Below, piece by piece: positions 11,555 to 21,882 of a DNA stretch of 64,000 nt. Position 1 is the stretch's first letter; every line of letters begins with the position of its first letter. A program made the position numbers and the translations under genes. Where the stretch lies: the NCBI RefSeq assembly GCF_037126465.1, contig NC_088201.1, positions 23,978,550-24,042,549 on the forward strand, given 5' to 3'. This DNA is from Ornithodoros turicata (taxonomy: Eukaryota; Arthropoda; Arachnida; Ixodida; Argasidae). Under the pieces are notes generated by a model, which was given only the letters and a program-made list of their open reading frames with translations, was not told the origin of the DNA and did not search any database.

Positions 11555-12106
11555 ATGGCACAAACAACATCAACGGATTTAGTCAGTCAGCTGCGAGGAC
11601 GCTGTCAAAACTGCGACTGTTCGGGATACCTGCGGGCTGTAGACGCGTTTGCCTATGCTAAATGCCCCCCTGGCTAGTGTTTGATGTGTGGCCACCCGCC
11701 AGCAGACCACGGTCTTGTAGGTGAGTTACCCACACATTGGCGTACACTATGCTTCGTTCTGTTGTCGCGTGTCGCGGTGCCGTCTACTCTCTCTACATAT
11801 ATGCCATTGTCTTCAATTTCACTAATGATGCTTTTCATTATCAAAGGTATAGGTGCAGCTGTTGCATCGGTTCGTCGATTTCAGAACCAGATGGAACGCA
11901 TGAGGCGGCAACAAATGTTCCTTCTTCGGAGGTCGTCCTTCTTTCTTGGCGCTGCAGCCGATGCGAGCGCAAGAGGAGCACGATGTTGCCTTTGGGGGAC
12001 GAAGGGAGGGCACCTTGCACCGTTGACGGCTACAGAGCTTTTTCGTTTACTCATGCTATGCGGTATAAGTGCTGCAATAGGCGGTAATATAAGAGTAAAC
12101 ATTTGA
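11555..12106 (+). pseudogene. Two-exon Cys-rich gene remnant with internal TAG
   Basis: Exon 1 (11555-11720) starts at ATG and encodes CQNCDCSGYLR and CLMCGHPPADH, a paired-Cys, zinc-ribbon-like arrangement, then ends at TAG|GTGAGT, a consensus donor in phase 1. An acceptor at TCAAAG (exon from 11847) or six bases later at TATAG (from 11853) keeps the frame, and exon 2 stays open to the TGA at 12104-12106. It encodes a basic helix-like segment (VRRFQNQMERMRRQQ) and a hydrophobic end. One in-frame TAG at 11675-11677 interrupts the Cys block, so this is probably inactive, or the TAG is a sequencing error. I do not recognise the family. It lies wholly inside the TIR element, so it is either the element's own gene or a captured host fragment. 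Confidence 0.4.
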
Positions 12107-12297
12107 CGGATGGCGTAACCGTCAGCCGTTGCCGCTTAAAAGAAGAGTATGAAAACGAACGATTCTTGACCCTTACTATCCGTCATCGCCCCAAGCGTAA
12201 GGTGATAACACGTAAAATAGCGGTCAAGAATCGAACGTTTTCTTACTTTTACTATCCGTTGCTTTTCCGAGAGTGTAGGATCAGCGAGGATAATCCT

Positions 12298-12619
12298 GAG
12301 TGTCATTTGCAACAGCGTAATTCTAGTGCTTTCAGGACGTCCACCTCTGAGCACGTCGCACGTGCAGTTAGAAAGGCATATACAGCACTGGCATCTCCTT
12401 CCTAAGAGAAAACATATACCATATATTGCTTGAGTGGGAGCTTCCGCAAATTCGAGTGTCCTGCTTGTCTCTGACGAGTCAGAACGAAGGGTGATGTGTC
12501 CCAGCTTCATTCGATTACGCATACATCCAACACCGAAGTGAGGAATTGCTTGGAGTATTAACTTAGCACCAAGATATCGCCTGTGTTTGTAACTGCTTTC
12601 GCTTTGAGACATTCAGTAG
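12298..12619 (+). repeat. Unnamed repeat, copy 1, right part; inverted-repeat arm
   Basis: Reverse-complement match to 12719-13032, for example TTTCAGGACGTCCACCTC and GAGACATTCAGTAG. It ends 100 bp from the start of the second copy, so the two form a head-to-head palindrome. Confidence 0.85.
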
Positions 12620-12718
12620 ATCAATTCAAATTCAAACTTGTGCAGTGCGTAATTTGCCATGCAGGTTCACATTGATGCAAATAGACATCTCACTGCACAC
12701 GCTTGACTTTCAGTGGGC

Positions 12719-13385
12719 CTACTGAATGTCTCAAACCGAAAGCAGTTACAAACACAGGCGTTAACTTGGTGGTGAGTTAATACTCCAAGCAATTCCTCAC
12801 TTTGGTGTTGGATGTATGCGTAGTCGAAGTAAGCTTGGACACCTCACCCTTCATCCTGACTTGTCAGAGGCAAGCAGGACACTCGGATTTGCGGAACCTC
12901 GCAAGCCACGCAATATGGTATCTGTTTTATCTTAGGAAAGAGATGCCAGTGCTGCATATGCCTTTCTAACTGCACGTGCTCAGAGGTGGACGTCCTGAAA
13001 GCACTGAAATTAAGCTATTGCAAATGGCACTTGGCACGTGCCAATGATGGCCGCGTATTGCTTCTCAACACAGCTTAAGAAACATCAATACACTTTCACA
13101 GAACGGGAACTCGGAAATTCCGGATTCAGATTCAACAAATCACTGTTCATGAATCCGAATAGGGTGCATATGATGATGATAGAAAGGGCATGGATGGCCA
13201 GTGGCCATTTTATTGTCAGTCTACAGGAGATGAGACAGGCAATCGCAGATGTCCATTTCCTTTCTATAGCAGGTCGTCCATATAGGCTGTTGGTGCCAAT
13301 CTCCCACTGACAGGCTAAAGAAAGGATACACGGTATAGTCCAAAAGATATCAATAGGCTTGAAACAGACCGGCTATATATTCAAT
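12719..13385 (-). repeat. Unnamed repeat, copy 2 (uninterrupted)
   Basis: It is the inverted counterpart of 12298-12619 followed by 10562-10940, joined without the 1.34-kb insert. Divergence between copies is modest and spread evenly, with a few short indels such as a missing GTCGCAC near 12995. No coding function is recognised. Confidence 0.8.
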
Positions 13386-13923
13386 AGAAAGTTAGTGTCC
13401 AAAGGAAGTCTAATGAGGAAATAGGACCTCCAAATGATGTCAAGAGACTGGCTAAACTTATTTTTGTAAGGGACGCAAGCTGCAGCGTCACGTCCCACGG
13501 GAAATCCATTCGCAAACACACTGGGATTACAACACAGATCATTGCACATGTTTCCATTTGCCTGCGGTGGACACGAGCCCCACAGCATCATCTCGGTACC
13601 TCTGTGTGTGTTTCGCAGGAAGACTTATGACATAGCCAACAAAAATGAAATGTCACAAACCACGTGTGACCGAGGTTGTTAGCATTTCGCATGAACTAAA
13701 CGCTGATGTTAATTTCGCTGTTCAATGCGCTGTGCCCATTAAACGGACCGTGAAGAGGCTCTTTCAAAGACATTTAAGCTATTCACATGCATAAGCTTTA
13801 TCTGGCACGATTTTCGATACGGCGTATTTCACTTCACGGACGCAAATAGCTGCAAATAGCCCCGTGCTGCTGTTCGGCACGCCCACTTCCGCGCCAGTGA
13901 TGTCATGTGCAGTAGAAATCAAC
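13386..13923. other. Anonymous stretch
   Basis: No gene or repeat recognised. Weak similarity of the first 80 bases to sequence left of 10562 suggests the unnamed repeat may extend slightly further. Confidence 0.35.
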
Positions 13924-13964
13924 GATGAAAGATGAAAGTCACTGAAAAGGTTAGCCAGCTGTAG
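13924..13964 (-). mobile_element. SINE 3' tail fragment
   Basis: The 41 bases GATGAAAGATGAAAGTCACT through AGCCAGCTGTAG are identical to the outer part of the SINE palindrome at 22138-22289. On the minus strand this is the SINE 3' end. No tRNA-like part is kept. Confidence 0.65.
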
Positions 13965-14431
13965 AAGCCCTGAAATCTCAAGTGATGAGCTGTCGCAATA
14001 CACGTTGACGGGCTATACAAGCGAAGCCGGTTACAGCGGAGGTGCAGCTGCCGTCGCCGTTCTGGTGGAATATCGAATATCAACGTTATCTTATTATGGT
14101 ATTGGCTCGTATTTCGCGCGGAAAATGGAAACAGCGCGCTGTAATGGCATGTCGCCGTCTTTATATGAGGTCTGTTCAGACACCCCTGGCCTCGTTTCAA
14201 TGACTGCAAATTCTCTTTTACATATCACTAAACTGTAACGATTTTTGAGAAAACTCAGGTGTTTTACTATCGTTTGAAGAAGTGCAGCCTACTGTACGAA
14301 AGTCTTGTTTTTAATATGTATATAGTAAACAATTGATGCTCTTAACCGTCTTCGTTATTGTTTATCTTTTGGTATGATTTGTATGTCACTCATAAGGGGG
14401 TTTCTTGCATGTAAGCGGAACAGTTTGTGCA
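13965..14431. other. Anonymous stretch before the SINE
   Basis: No gene supported. A 77-codon plus-strand frame at 14005-14238 has no recognisable features. Confidence 0.35.
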
Positions 14432-14444
14432 CTCTAAAAGCAGA

Positions 14445-14665
14445 TGGTGGTGGTGGTGACGGAACTGCTAGCCGTATAGTCGGCCATACTCGGGCAAGCA
14501 ACGTCACGACTATCGCAGACGGGGTATGGTGCGTCCTGGGCTGACTTTAGAGGGAACTGTGCCGTCATGTATCTGAAAACGTCTAAAGAAAACCGAGGGA
14601 AGACACCCAGACAGCCCAGCCGGCGCCCGGATTCGAACCCGGGTCACCTTCCAGTCTCGGCGTGT
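14445..14665 (-). mobile_element. tRNA-derived SINE inside a MITE terminus
   Basis: On the minus strand the element has a tRNA-like head with the B box GGTTCGAATCC (from about 14640), a unique body, and a (CCA)n tail at 14445-14458. It is flanked by CTCTAAAAGCAGA (14432-14444) and CTCTTAAAGCAGA (14666-14678), a 13-bp target duplication with one mismatch. These bases are the first nucleotides of the adjoining hairpin MITE, so the SINE split the MITE's inverted repeat. The last 70 bp resemble the 3' end of the RNase-H LINE at 18561 (both contain CGTCACGACTAT in plus orientation), implying that this LINE supplies its reverse transcriptase. The A box is weak or lost, so this copy is probably 5' truncated. 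Confidence 0.8.
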
Positions 14666-14905
14666 CTCTTAAAGCAGAACTTGACTGTCCTGGCCAACCA
14701 TCATCCCGAACGGCGTCGTTCTCTCCCCTGATTCATTGAAAGCGGGAGATGTACGCCTTTTTGTGACACTCACGCAGTTACGTTAATTGTGACAAAAGGG
14801 TGTACGCACCGCGCTTTCCACAAATGAAGAGTGATAACGCTATCATTCTGTGCAATGGTTGGCCTTTAGGGTGTTATGCGGGGAAGTCCTGTTCTAAGAG
14901 AATGG
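14666..14905. mobile_element. Hairpin MITE split by the SINE
   Basis: It runs from CTCTTAAAGCAGAACTTG to GTCCTGTTCTAAGAGA, with inverted ATGTACGCCTTTTTGTGACA / TGACAAAAGGGTGTACGC. The first bases are duplicated on the far side of the SINE (14430-14444). The arms are moderately diverged. Confidence 0.75.
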
Positions 14906-16737
14906 GTCACTCGAAAGGCTACCATTCCGTAAAACGCTATACATACAAAATGTATTCTCACTCGTAAATCCGATTCAATATCTTCCGGTGAGCGAAGGCA
15001 CCGCCCTTCACCGTCAAGTCTTGCGCTCCCCTTCTATAGCCCTGGCAAATGCGCCGTTTGATGCACTACCTATTTTTCATTCACCGCCTTTCACATTTTT
15101 CTTCGGCAGCCTCATACCACGGCGAAATGCCTGATAGAGGCAGCGCCAAAGGAGCACCTGGAGCTCTCCTATATACTGTGCGGCAACTTTTACCGTGAGC
15201 GGCATACGAAAAAAAAAAAAAAAAAGTGGAGGGTGTGTACATCAACGCCGGAAACCAAGCGCGAGCCCGTAAAGTATGATGTTCCTATCTGGCCCGCAGT
15301 GACGCCTAACGCACCCTGTCATGTATATACGATGGATACCATAACCGCCACTTCCTCCCTGCAAAGCGTCCCTGTCGCCATCCCGTGCAAGCCGCATGCC
15401 TCACCGGCGTCTGTTCTCGGAGTGATTTATAGGGCTTGCCTTCCAAGTGCCAGTTTACGCACGATCTCTTTCGTCCGTGAAAAAAAGGCGGTTACTTGGG
15501 CGCGAACATAAGAAAAATAATCCCGTTTTGAATATCGGTTACAGGTTTGCGATGATAAACAAGTACCCGCGTATAGAAACAGAAGTGGGCTGCGCAGAGT
15601 TGTAAAGTGTATTTTAACGGTTGGTTCGCAAGAGTGTTTACATCCCAGCCTCATCCCGACCTGTTGACCGCGCTCTCCGGAGCAGTAAACTGGCTGTCTT
15701 GCACTCAGACCTACAGCTATCGCCCTGACTTTCCTGTCTGACACGAGTTTTTGACAGACAAGAAAAACAAGACGCGCGAACTACGAAGTTTCTCTTCAAG
15801 CGACCGTGTTTTATGGCTGTTACGCGGTTGACGGCTGCGGGCGTTTATGGGACCAACGAGCTGTTCGTGGTCGCGGTGATTTACAACGAGTCAATTTCCT
15901 TTATGCAGATGCTTCAGGAGAACCCTGCCATACCACGACTGTCGTGCGAAAAAAAAAAGGCACTGGTGCCCTCCCAAAAAACAAAGAAAAAGAAGTTGTT
16001 CCTTGACAGGATGGTTGGGACACTTCACAAGATGTGAAAGCTTGAATGGTTCGTGTCTGTCAACTTTTGGTGAGACACTAACAATCCAATTATGTCAAAA
16101 ATTTTTCAACACAGGATCACTGTTTATGCTGTATGCTGTAGTATTGGAAATCTGACGGGAAACGTTTCGCGATTCAGTATTCGGCATTTGGTGGTTTCTC
16201 GAAGCCTCTCAAATTGTCACGAAATAAGTTTTTCTGTTAAGTCAGATTATTAGTATAGTATTCAGTATTATAAAGTCGTGTTAAGTTAGATTCTTAGTTA
16301 TAGAGAATTAAGTTAGAGCTTTAAAGATACCAAATACGTTCAAACTGTCACGGGCACCATCAAAGGTCAACCTTTCGACACTCATCTCCAGGGATTTGTA
16401 GTGAAAAGGAGGTACTTTCACATGGAGCGGCATTCAATGAGCCTTCTGAAATGTGTGCCCTCTGGAATGAATGTTCTTTCTGAACAGCTCGTTAGATTGT
16501 CACCATATAGCTGGGTAGTAATGGCATTACAGTAACGCGATTACACTTACTTACTAAGATTACTTTTGCTGTAGCTGGCTTTTCTTTTTACTTACTTTCT
16601 CTTTTTCTGCAATGCATAGCATGACAAACAGACAAAGTGCCATGTAAACGTATTACATTCCTGCATAATTTTAATGACATTACTTGGTTGCTTCTCCAAA
16701 ATTAGTGTTTGAATTTTATTAGGGGTTCCGTACTCTA
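14906..16737. other. Anonymous stretch
   Basis: No gene is supported. There is an A-run at about 15209-15224 and an AT-rich part with TTAGT-type motifs near 16240-16320. Frames of 60-105 codons on both strands have no motif. Confidence 0.4.
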
Positions 16738-16819
16738 CAAATCAGGGCAGGTAACGATATCATTTCAGATCATGGCGGCTAGGAGCGTGCTACGCGGTGA
16801 AGTTCATTTTTGAGAGTGC
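16738..16819. mobile_element. Right half of hairpin MITE A
   Basis: It begins CAAATCAGGGCAGG and ends CATTTTTGAGAGTGC. Only the right arm remains. It is followed immediately by a family B copy. Confidence 0.75.
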
Positions 16820-16825
16820 ATGACC

Positions 16826-17022
16826 ACGAACGATAGGGTTATCGCTTCTGATTCGAAGAGAGAGGAGGTCGTACGCCTTTTTGTACCAATTATCATATAT
16901 CCAAATTGACACAAAAAGGCGTACGCCCCCTCTATCCTCGAGTCAGAAGCGATAACCCTATCATTCGCAGGCAATGGTTGAAATAGGGCGTGCTATGCGG
17001 TGAGGTTCTGTTTTTAGAGTGT
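16826..17022. mobile_element. Hairpin MITE B lacking its left end
   Basis: It starts at CACGAACGATAGGG and ends TTCTGTTTTTAGAGTGT. The inner arms GAGGTCGTACGCC / GGCGTACGCCCCCTC pair well, but the outer 50 bp of the left arm are missing, apparently replaced by the end of the adjacent family A piece. Confidence 0.8.
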
Positions 17023-18495
17023 AAAGGAGAGGAAGCCTTCATGATCGTCATTTCGAAAGTCATCTCCTTTTAGTGTGTACGTGACAGTTTTTTTTATTTT
17101 TTTATTTTTTTTATTTTTTTGCAAGATGCAGCGCAGCCGTATGTGGATGACTATATAGTAGGCCTCTCTTTCGCTCATTCGGGTTGCAGCTTGGCCACTC
17201 ATTTTCGCAAACATGACAAAAAATTAACAACAAGATGACGAATAACAAAATTAGAGACGTCGTCTTATCTAACTTCATACGCAATAAATAAAAATAAACT
17301 AGAAATAAGGATTACATTAATTCGCTTACAATCCTTAAAAATTTGGCAGCCACCTCGGTACACAGGTCGGGGAAGGAACGTTGTGCGCCAGAAGAAACAA
17401 TTCACACAAAGACTATAGAATAACACGGAAGGCGTTGTGCGCGCACAATAATGCTGAACCCGTTGCTAAGGTTTCATGTTTCGAATTCTGATTTCAGACA
17501 TCCACGAGCACACTCAAACAAAAACGAGCTCTCTGAAAGAAATGAGCGCTATGTGCGATCATCTTGCGGATACCCGGTGGCAAGTGATGATGATGATGGT
17601 GATTGTTCGTGGTGGTGGTGGTGGTGGTGGTGACGGTGATGCTAAAGAAATTAACAAGTTGGCTTGGTTTGGTTTGAAAAAGAAGAAAAGTAGAGGTTTG
17701 CCCAGATTTAGGAATTTGGAAGGAAGTAAATTCAAGAAATTATTTTTGCTACATGCTGGCTGCAAATTACATCATACACCACCACCACCAACAACAAAAG
17801 AATTGTGACTATGACACGGTTATAACTACAAGGACACACACAAATACGTGAAATGTGTATCGAGCATTACTCGGCTGTAGAATGGGTGTTTTATAATCCC
17901 TTAAATATGCTCAAGCGACGGGCAAAATCCAACGCCTCAACGCGCTACGAAGTCGTTTTTTATGTTTCTTTTTTTTTTTCGTGTTCAAAAGTGTTAAAAC
18001 CTTCAGTGCCGGGATAAAAACACAACTGCGCTGAACATGCTCGGTTTTAACATGACACACCAACCCACCCAGGTTCTGACTCTTCTTTTCTCTCTCTCTC
18101 TCTTGCGCAGTCGTCTTTGCCGGTTCTGTCCCTTTGTTACTCTCATTATTTTCCTTTGTAGGCATCATCAGGATCAGGAACTTTAAGTATGGAGTCCTCA
18201 GTATCTGAGAGTCAAGAACGCCACTTTATAGCAATCAACACAAATGATAAATGCAAACGCCCTATACATAAATAAAATCTAAAAGTACACAGCGCCGGTT
18301 TTCTCAGTGGTGAATTGAGCAAAGTTATTTTAGTTTCTCTCATTTGCGGAAACTGTATTCCCACACCCCATAAGGTACTGACCTGGGAAAAATTTACACG
18401 CGTAGAAAAAAGGGTGGAGCAGTTACACCTTTTAGCAGGTAATAGTTGTTCCATATGTTGTGCCTAAAAGGTTGCAAAGTTCTACCTGCTACCTC
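17023..18495. other. Anonymous stretch with microsatellites
   Basis: No gene is supported. T-rich (TTTTTTA)n is at about 17083-17121; (GAT)n followed by (GGT)n lies at about 17586-17640; a (CT)n tract is at about 18090-18104. Confidence 0.45.
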
Positions 18496-18547
18496 ACTCT
18501 CAAAACAGAACTTCACTGCATAGCACGTTGTCCGCCAACCATTGCCA
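18496..18547. mobile_element. Left end of hairpin MITE B
   Basis: It reads CACTCTCAAAACAGAACTTC through CCAACCATTGCC, then is cut off by another MITE terminus (from 18548) that forms the target duplication of the LINE. Confidence 0.7.
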
Positions 18548-18743
18548 CACTCTCAGAAATGGGGGGGGGGGGGGGTCGAGGTAGCTTGCCGTTGTTGGCC
18601 GCACTCAAGTGGGCATCGTCACGACTATAGCCAAAAAAAAGGAAAAGAAGGTGGGAGAAAGGGGAGTTGAGGACTTCAAAGTGATGTAGAAGCAGGATGA
18701 CCGGTACTGATGGGACGGAAGCACACTGTAGGTGAGAGGTGCA

Positions 18744-19568
18744 CTAGAGTGGTCTCTCCGCTAGGCCCGTTGCTTGGAGAAAGCGCACGAGGCCGCGAGT
18801 TTTTGAAAGTCGTTCCGCACAAGAACCTTCGGGGAAGAGGACGTCCGACAGTATACCAGGCCTGGCGTGGGGAAGATGGGCTTCCCGCATGGCATGGTAT
18901 GCACGGCATTCTGTCAGGATATGCGCAATTGTCTCCGGATGATTACAGTGTCCGCAACTGGAGTCCTCCCTGGAGCCGATCTTGCACAGTTGCGAGTTCG
19001 TGAACGCAGATCCTGTGCGTAATCGATGGAGCATTGTCTGCATACCACGGGGGAGATCTTTCGTGGGAAGAGAGGGTCGGTGATTCTGCATGATGTCCTG
19101 TATGCCAGGGTGACGCACCTCAACTAGCTGTTTGACGACCATGAGCCTGTCAGTGTCGGCCGGGACTGCTAAGGATGGGCTGCAGCTGTTGTGTGCCGAG
19201 GAAGCTAGCTGGTCCGCTCGTTCGTTGCCTCTGATGCCGACATGAGATGGGATCCATTGGAGCGTAAGCTCACCTCCGGTTAGCCTATGCTGGGCACACG
19301 ATCTCCTTATACATCGGGCCAGAATGCTACCACACATGGGGTTTATCACGTTGTTGAGGGCACTTCTGGAGTCCGTAAGCAAGACGGCCTTAGGTATTCC
19401 GGTGACTTGAACCGCAGCAGCTGCGTGCAGCAAGGCCAGGAGTTCGGCCGTCGTAGATGAGATTGGGTAGCGAACTGATTTCCCTTGCCAGGCCTTGTTT
19501 ATTGACGGGATGTAGTACGCACTGGTAGCACTTTGGGAACGGTGGTCAATGGAGCCATCCGTGAACAC
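18744..19568 (-). pseudogene. LINE ORF2: RNase H and C-terminal zinc motif
   Basis: 274 codons. Residues 1-125 form an RNase H domain with the catalytic set visible: D4 (in TDGS), E42 (in TAELLALL), D66 (in TDSRSAL), H109 (IPSHVG) and D119 (NERADQLA). At the C-terminus C205-x2-C208-x7-H216-x4-C221 is the zinc motif typical of the end of these proteins. In life this domain would degrade the RNA strand of the cDNA hybrid during integration. The frame is joined upstream to RT through a frameshift near 19570, so the Met at 19568 is not a true start. All RNase H catalytic residues survive, implying a fairly young copy. Confidence 0.9.
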
Positions 19569-19622
19569 CAGAGTATGTGTGATAAACGTCGCTGATCAGG
19601 TTCTCAGCCGCCATCCTGGCCA

Positions 19623-20732
19623 CTAGGGGGCTGGACTCGCTCTTCTTCCGTAGACCCGGGATGTGAAGCTTTGTTGCGGGCACGAACTCCCGCCACGGCG
19701 GCGTAGGTGGACTATAGCTGGGAGCCGAGGAAGAGCGCTCCTGTTGGCTAGAGAGCTGGTGGCACTAGCCAGGCGTCCTAGGGATGTGTGTGTCCTCTGT
19801 TCGAGGCCGGTGAAGAGGGAATGCTTGCTGATGGATGTTGATGCATCATCCAGAAACTGGAGTCCTTTGAGCTCAGAGTGGACACTAACAGGCTTTTCCT
19901 TAGCTTCCAGGTACGTTTGGGTGACGCTAGAGAACGTTGGGAGACCAAGCGCAGTTCTTATGCCAGCGCGATGAAGGCGCTCAAGGGCCTGCCATTGTGT
20001 AGGCGCGAGGTCTACGTATGGCGCCACGTAGAGAATGCGTGACAAGATCAGGGCTTTGTGAAGGGTGAGCAATGACCGCGCATTGCAGCCCCATGATTTA
20101 CCGCTGATTCTGCGTAGCAGGTTGAGCGTTTTCTTCCCCTTGCAGATAGTCTCGTTTACTTGCTTAGACCAGCGTAATGTGCTATCGATGGTGACACCAA
20201 GATATTTACATGACGCGCATCTTGGGATGGGGGTGTTGTTAATGCTGAGGCTGGGGAAGTCTTTACCCACGTACTTTCGACGGGGAATGCAGACCATGCA
20301 TTTTGACTTCTCTGGTGATGCTTCCAGCCCTCTCGCAAGCAGCGCTGCATTGAGCCCGTTCAAGGCAATATCAGCTGTGTCACGAACTTTCTCCTTGTCC
20401 GTTCCCACAATGCGGAGGCAGATGTCGTCCGCGTAGATGGTGAGATGAAGGGCGTACGGTGTAGGGCGAATTCCTCGGTGAATCCCTGCCATGATTAGGT
20501 TGAATAGTATAGGTGATAGAACACTGCCTTGTGGGACTCCTCGCTCAAACTTCTTCACAGAGCTGATACACCCGCGGACGGAGACGTCAAACGTTCTGTT
20601 GGACAGAAAGTCACATAGGTATCCTAGAAGGCGGCCAGTGACTCGAGCTGCTTCGAGCGCAGCGAAACATGCCGAGTGCGTTACCGAGTCGTAATGCCTT
20701 CTTCACGTCAATGAAGAACGCGAGAGCAAACT
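19623..20732 (-). pseudogene. LINE ORF2: reverse transcriptase domain, broken
   Basis: The long frame (20558 down to 19623, 311 codons) has RT motif B (GVPQGSVLSP, residues 7-16), the catalytic YADD (42-45), the KYLGVTID block (about 118-125) and the thumb. Upstream, an FIDVKKA piece (motif A) and DSVTHSACF are in different frames, joined by a one-base insertion near 20695, and the copy ends 5' of motif A at 20738. Endonuclease and ORF1 are absent. The frame closes at a stop at about 19623 and RNase H continues in another frame. Known role of the family: target-primed reverse transcription. Confidence 0.9.
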
Positions 20733-20738
20733 CATTGG

Positions 20739-20975
20739 ACTCTTAGAAATGAACTTCACCACATAGCACGCTCCTAGCCAATCATCATCCCGAATGACAA
20801 CGTTCTCGCCCCTGATTTGTTGAAAACGGCAGGAGGAGCCTATTTTGTGCCATTATGCACGGCACAAAATAGGCTTCTTCTCCCGTTTTCAACAAATCTA
20901 GAGCGAGAACGTTGTCATTCGGGGTGACGGTTGGCTAGGAGCGTGCTATGTGGTGAAGTTCATTTTTAAGAGTGC
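20739..20975. mobile_element. Hairpin MITE A with altered core
   Basis: It runs from ACTCTTAGAAATGAACTTC to TTCATTTTTAAGAGTGC. The outer arms match family A, but the usual AGGCGTACGCCT core is replaced on both arms by AGCCTATTTTGTGCC / GGCACAAAATAGGCT, so both arms changed together. Its left terminus was the insertion site of the LINE. Confidence 0.85.
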
Positions 20976-20977
20976 AG

Positions 20978-21055
20978 GAATGATAGGTTTACCGCTTCTG
21001 ATTCGGTGAGCGAGGGGGGCGTACGCCTTTTTGTAGCAATATATGATAATTGCTT
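20978..21055. mobile_element. Left inner part of hairpin MITE B
   Basis: GAATGATAGGTTTACCGCTT through GGGGGGCGTACGCC and a T-run, stopping near the loop. It abuts the preceding family A copy. No right arm. Confidence 0.65.
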
Positions 21056-21090
21056 TTACCACCCGTTTACACCCTTTATCAGATGCTATA

Positions 21091-21351
21091 GCGACGACTT
21101 TCAAAAACTCGCGGCCTCGTGCGCTTTCTTCAAGAAACGGGCCTAGCGGAAAGACCACTCTAGTGCACCTCTCACCTACAGTGTGCCTCCGTCCCCTCAG
21201 TGTCGGTCATCCTGCCTATGCATCACTTTGAAGTCCTCAACTCCCCTCTCCCACTTTCCTTCTTTGTTTTTTCTATAATCGTGATGATGCCCACTTGAGT
21301 GCGGCCAACAACGGCAAGCTACCTCGATCCCCCCCCCCCCCCCACACACAC
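21091..21351 (+). mobile_element. Second LINE copy: 3' UTR and tail only
   Basis: Close reverse-complement match to 18561-18810, including CGACTTTCAAAAACTCGCGG, CACCTCTCACCTACAGTGTG and GGCAAGCTACCTCGA, then a C-run and (CA)n. It is strongly 5' truncated and inverted relative to the 2.2-kb copy, so the pair forms a long inverted repeat with 2.3 kb between. The short minus-strand frame here is the C-terminal end of ORF2. Confidence 0.85.
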
Positions 21352-21882
21352 TTTTTTAAAAGTATATGCTGACCTAGGCGGTAACTATGGGAGTTACCAT
21401 CTTTTCACACCTTTTTTTAAAGAGTGTACGCTGCTTGTCACAGTTTCGTTTTACATAGTTTTCGAAATATTCCCAAGTTTCGAAACAAACGATTTACTAG
21501 TACGGGCCGAAAGAATTAAAAATGCGCTCACGCAAAGGAGAGTCAAGCCATTCTGTGCAGTGAACTCAACATCATCGTGACTCAATATCAGCACGTGTAT
21601 CTTCATTTGCTAGTTAGAGCAGCACAGATAACCGTTCTTGCAGGCGCGCTACGAAACGGAGTGGGCATTCTCCTCGAGAGAGTATGTCACTATACCCGAT
21701 GAGTATGAGATAAGGTATGATTAATTAATTAATTTTTTATTTAGAAATTTTTTGTGGAAATTTTTAGGGCCCATGCTACATTGCTGAATGAGAGGCAGTC
21801 ATTGTTTAAAAACAACCTATTTTTTAAAAAAATACTGAAACGAAGACGTGCTTCGGGACATCCGTCACCCGATCTTTGTCAC

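Larger units (their letters stand above)
10941..12277 (+). mobile_element. 1.34-kb TIR element inserted in the unnamed repeat
   Basis: The left end reads TACACTCTCGGAAAAGCAAC, and the right end is its exact reverse complement, a 20-bp perfect terminal inverted repeat. The other copy of the host repeat (12719-13385) lacks this segment, giving an approximate empty site near 13032, though the right junction carries about 20 extra bases and no clean target duplication. Near the right end there is a second inverted pair, ACGATTCTTGACC / GGTCAAGAATCG. The terminal ACACTCT is shared with the hairpin MITEs, so relation to them is possible. The interior contains a CpG-rich segment and an intron-containing gene remnant. 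Confidence 0.7.
18561..20738 (-). mobile_element. LINE with RT and RNase H, 5' truncated
   Basis: This is the longest element in the window. The minus-strand order is RT, RNase H, zinc motif, 3' UTR, then a C-run as tail (plus-strand G-run at 18561-18575). It is flanked by ACTCTCAGAAAT (18549-18560) and ACTCTTAGAAAT (20739-20750), a 12-bp duplication with one mismatch. Those bases are the terminus of the MITE at 20739-20975, so the LINE inserted into a MITE end. The copy begins inside the RT domain at motif A. An RNase H after RT points to the I-group of non-LTR elements. Frameshifts (about 20695, about 19570) show it is inactive. Confidence 0.9.
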
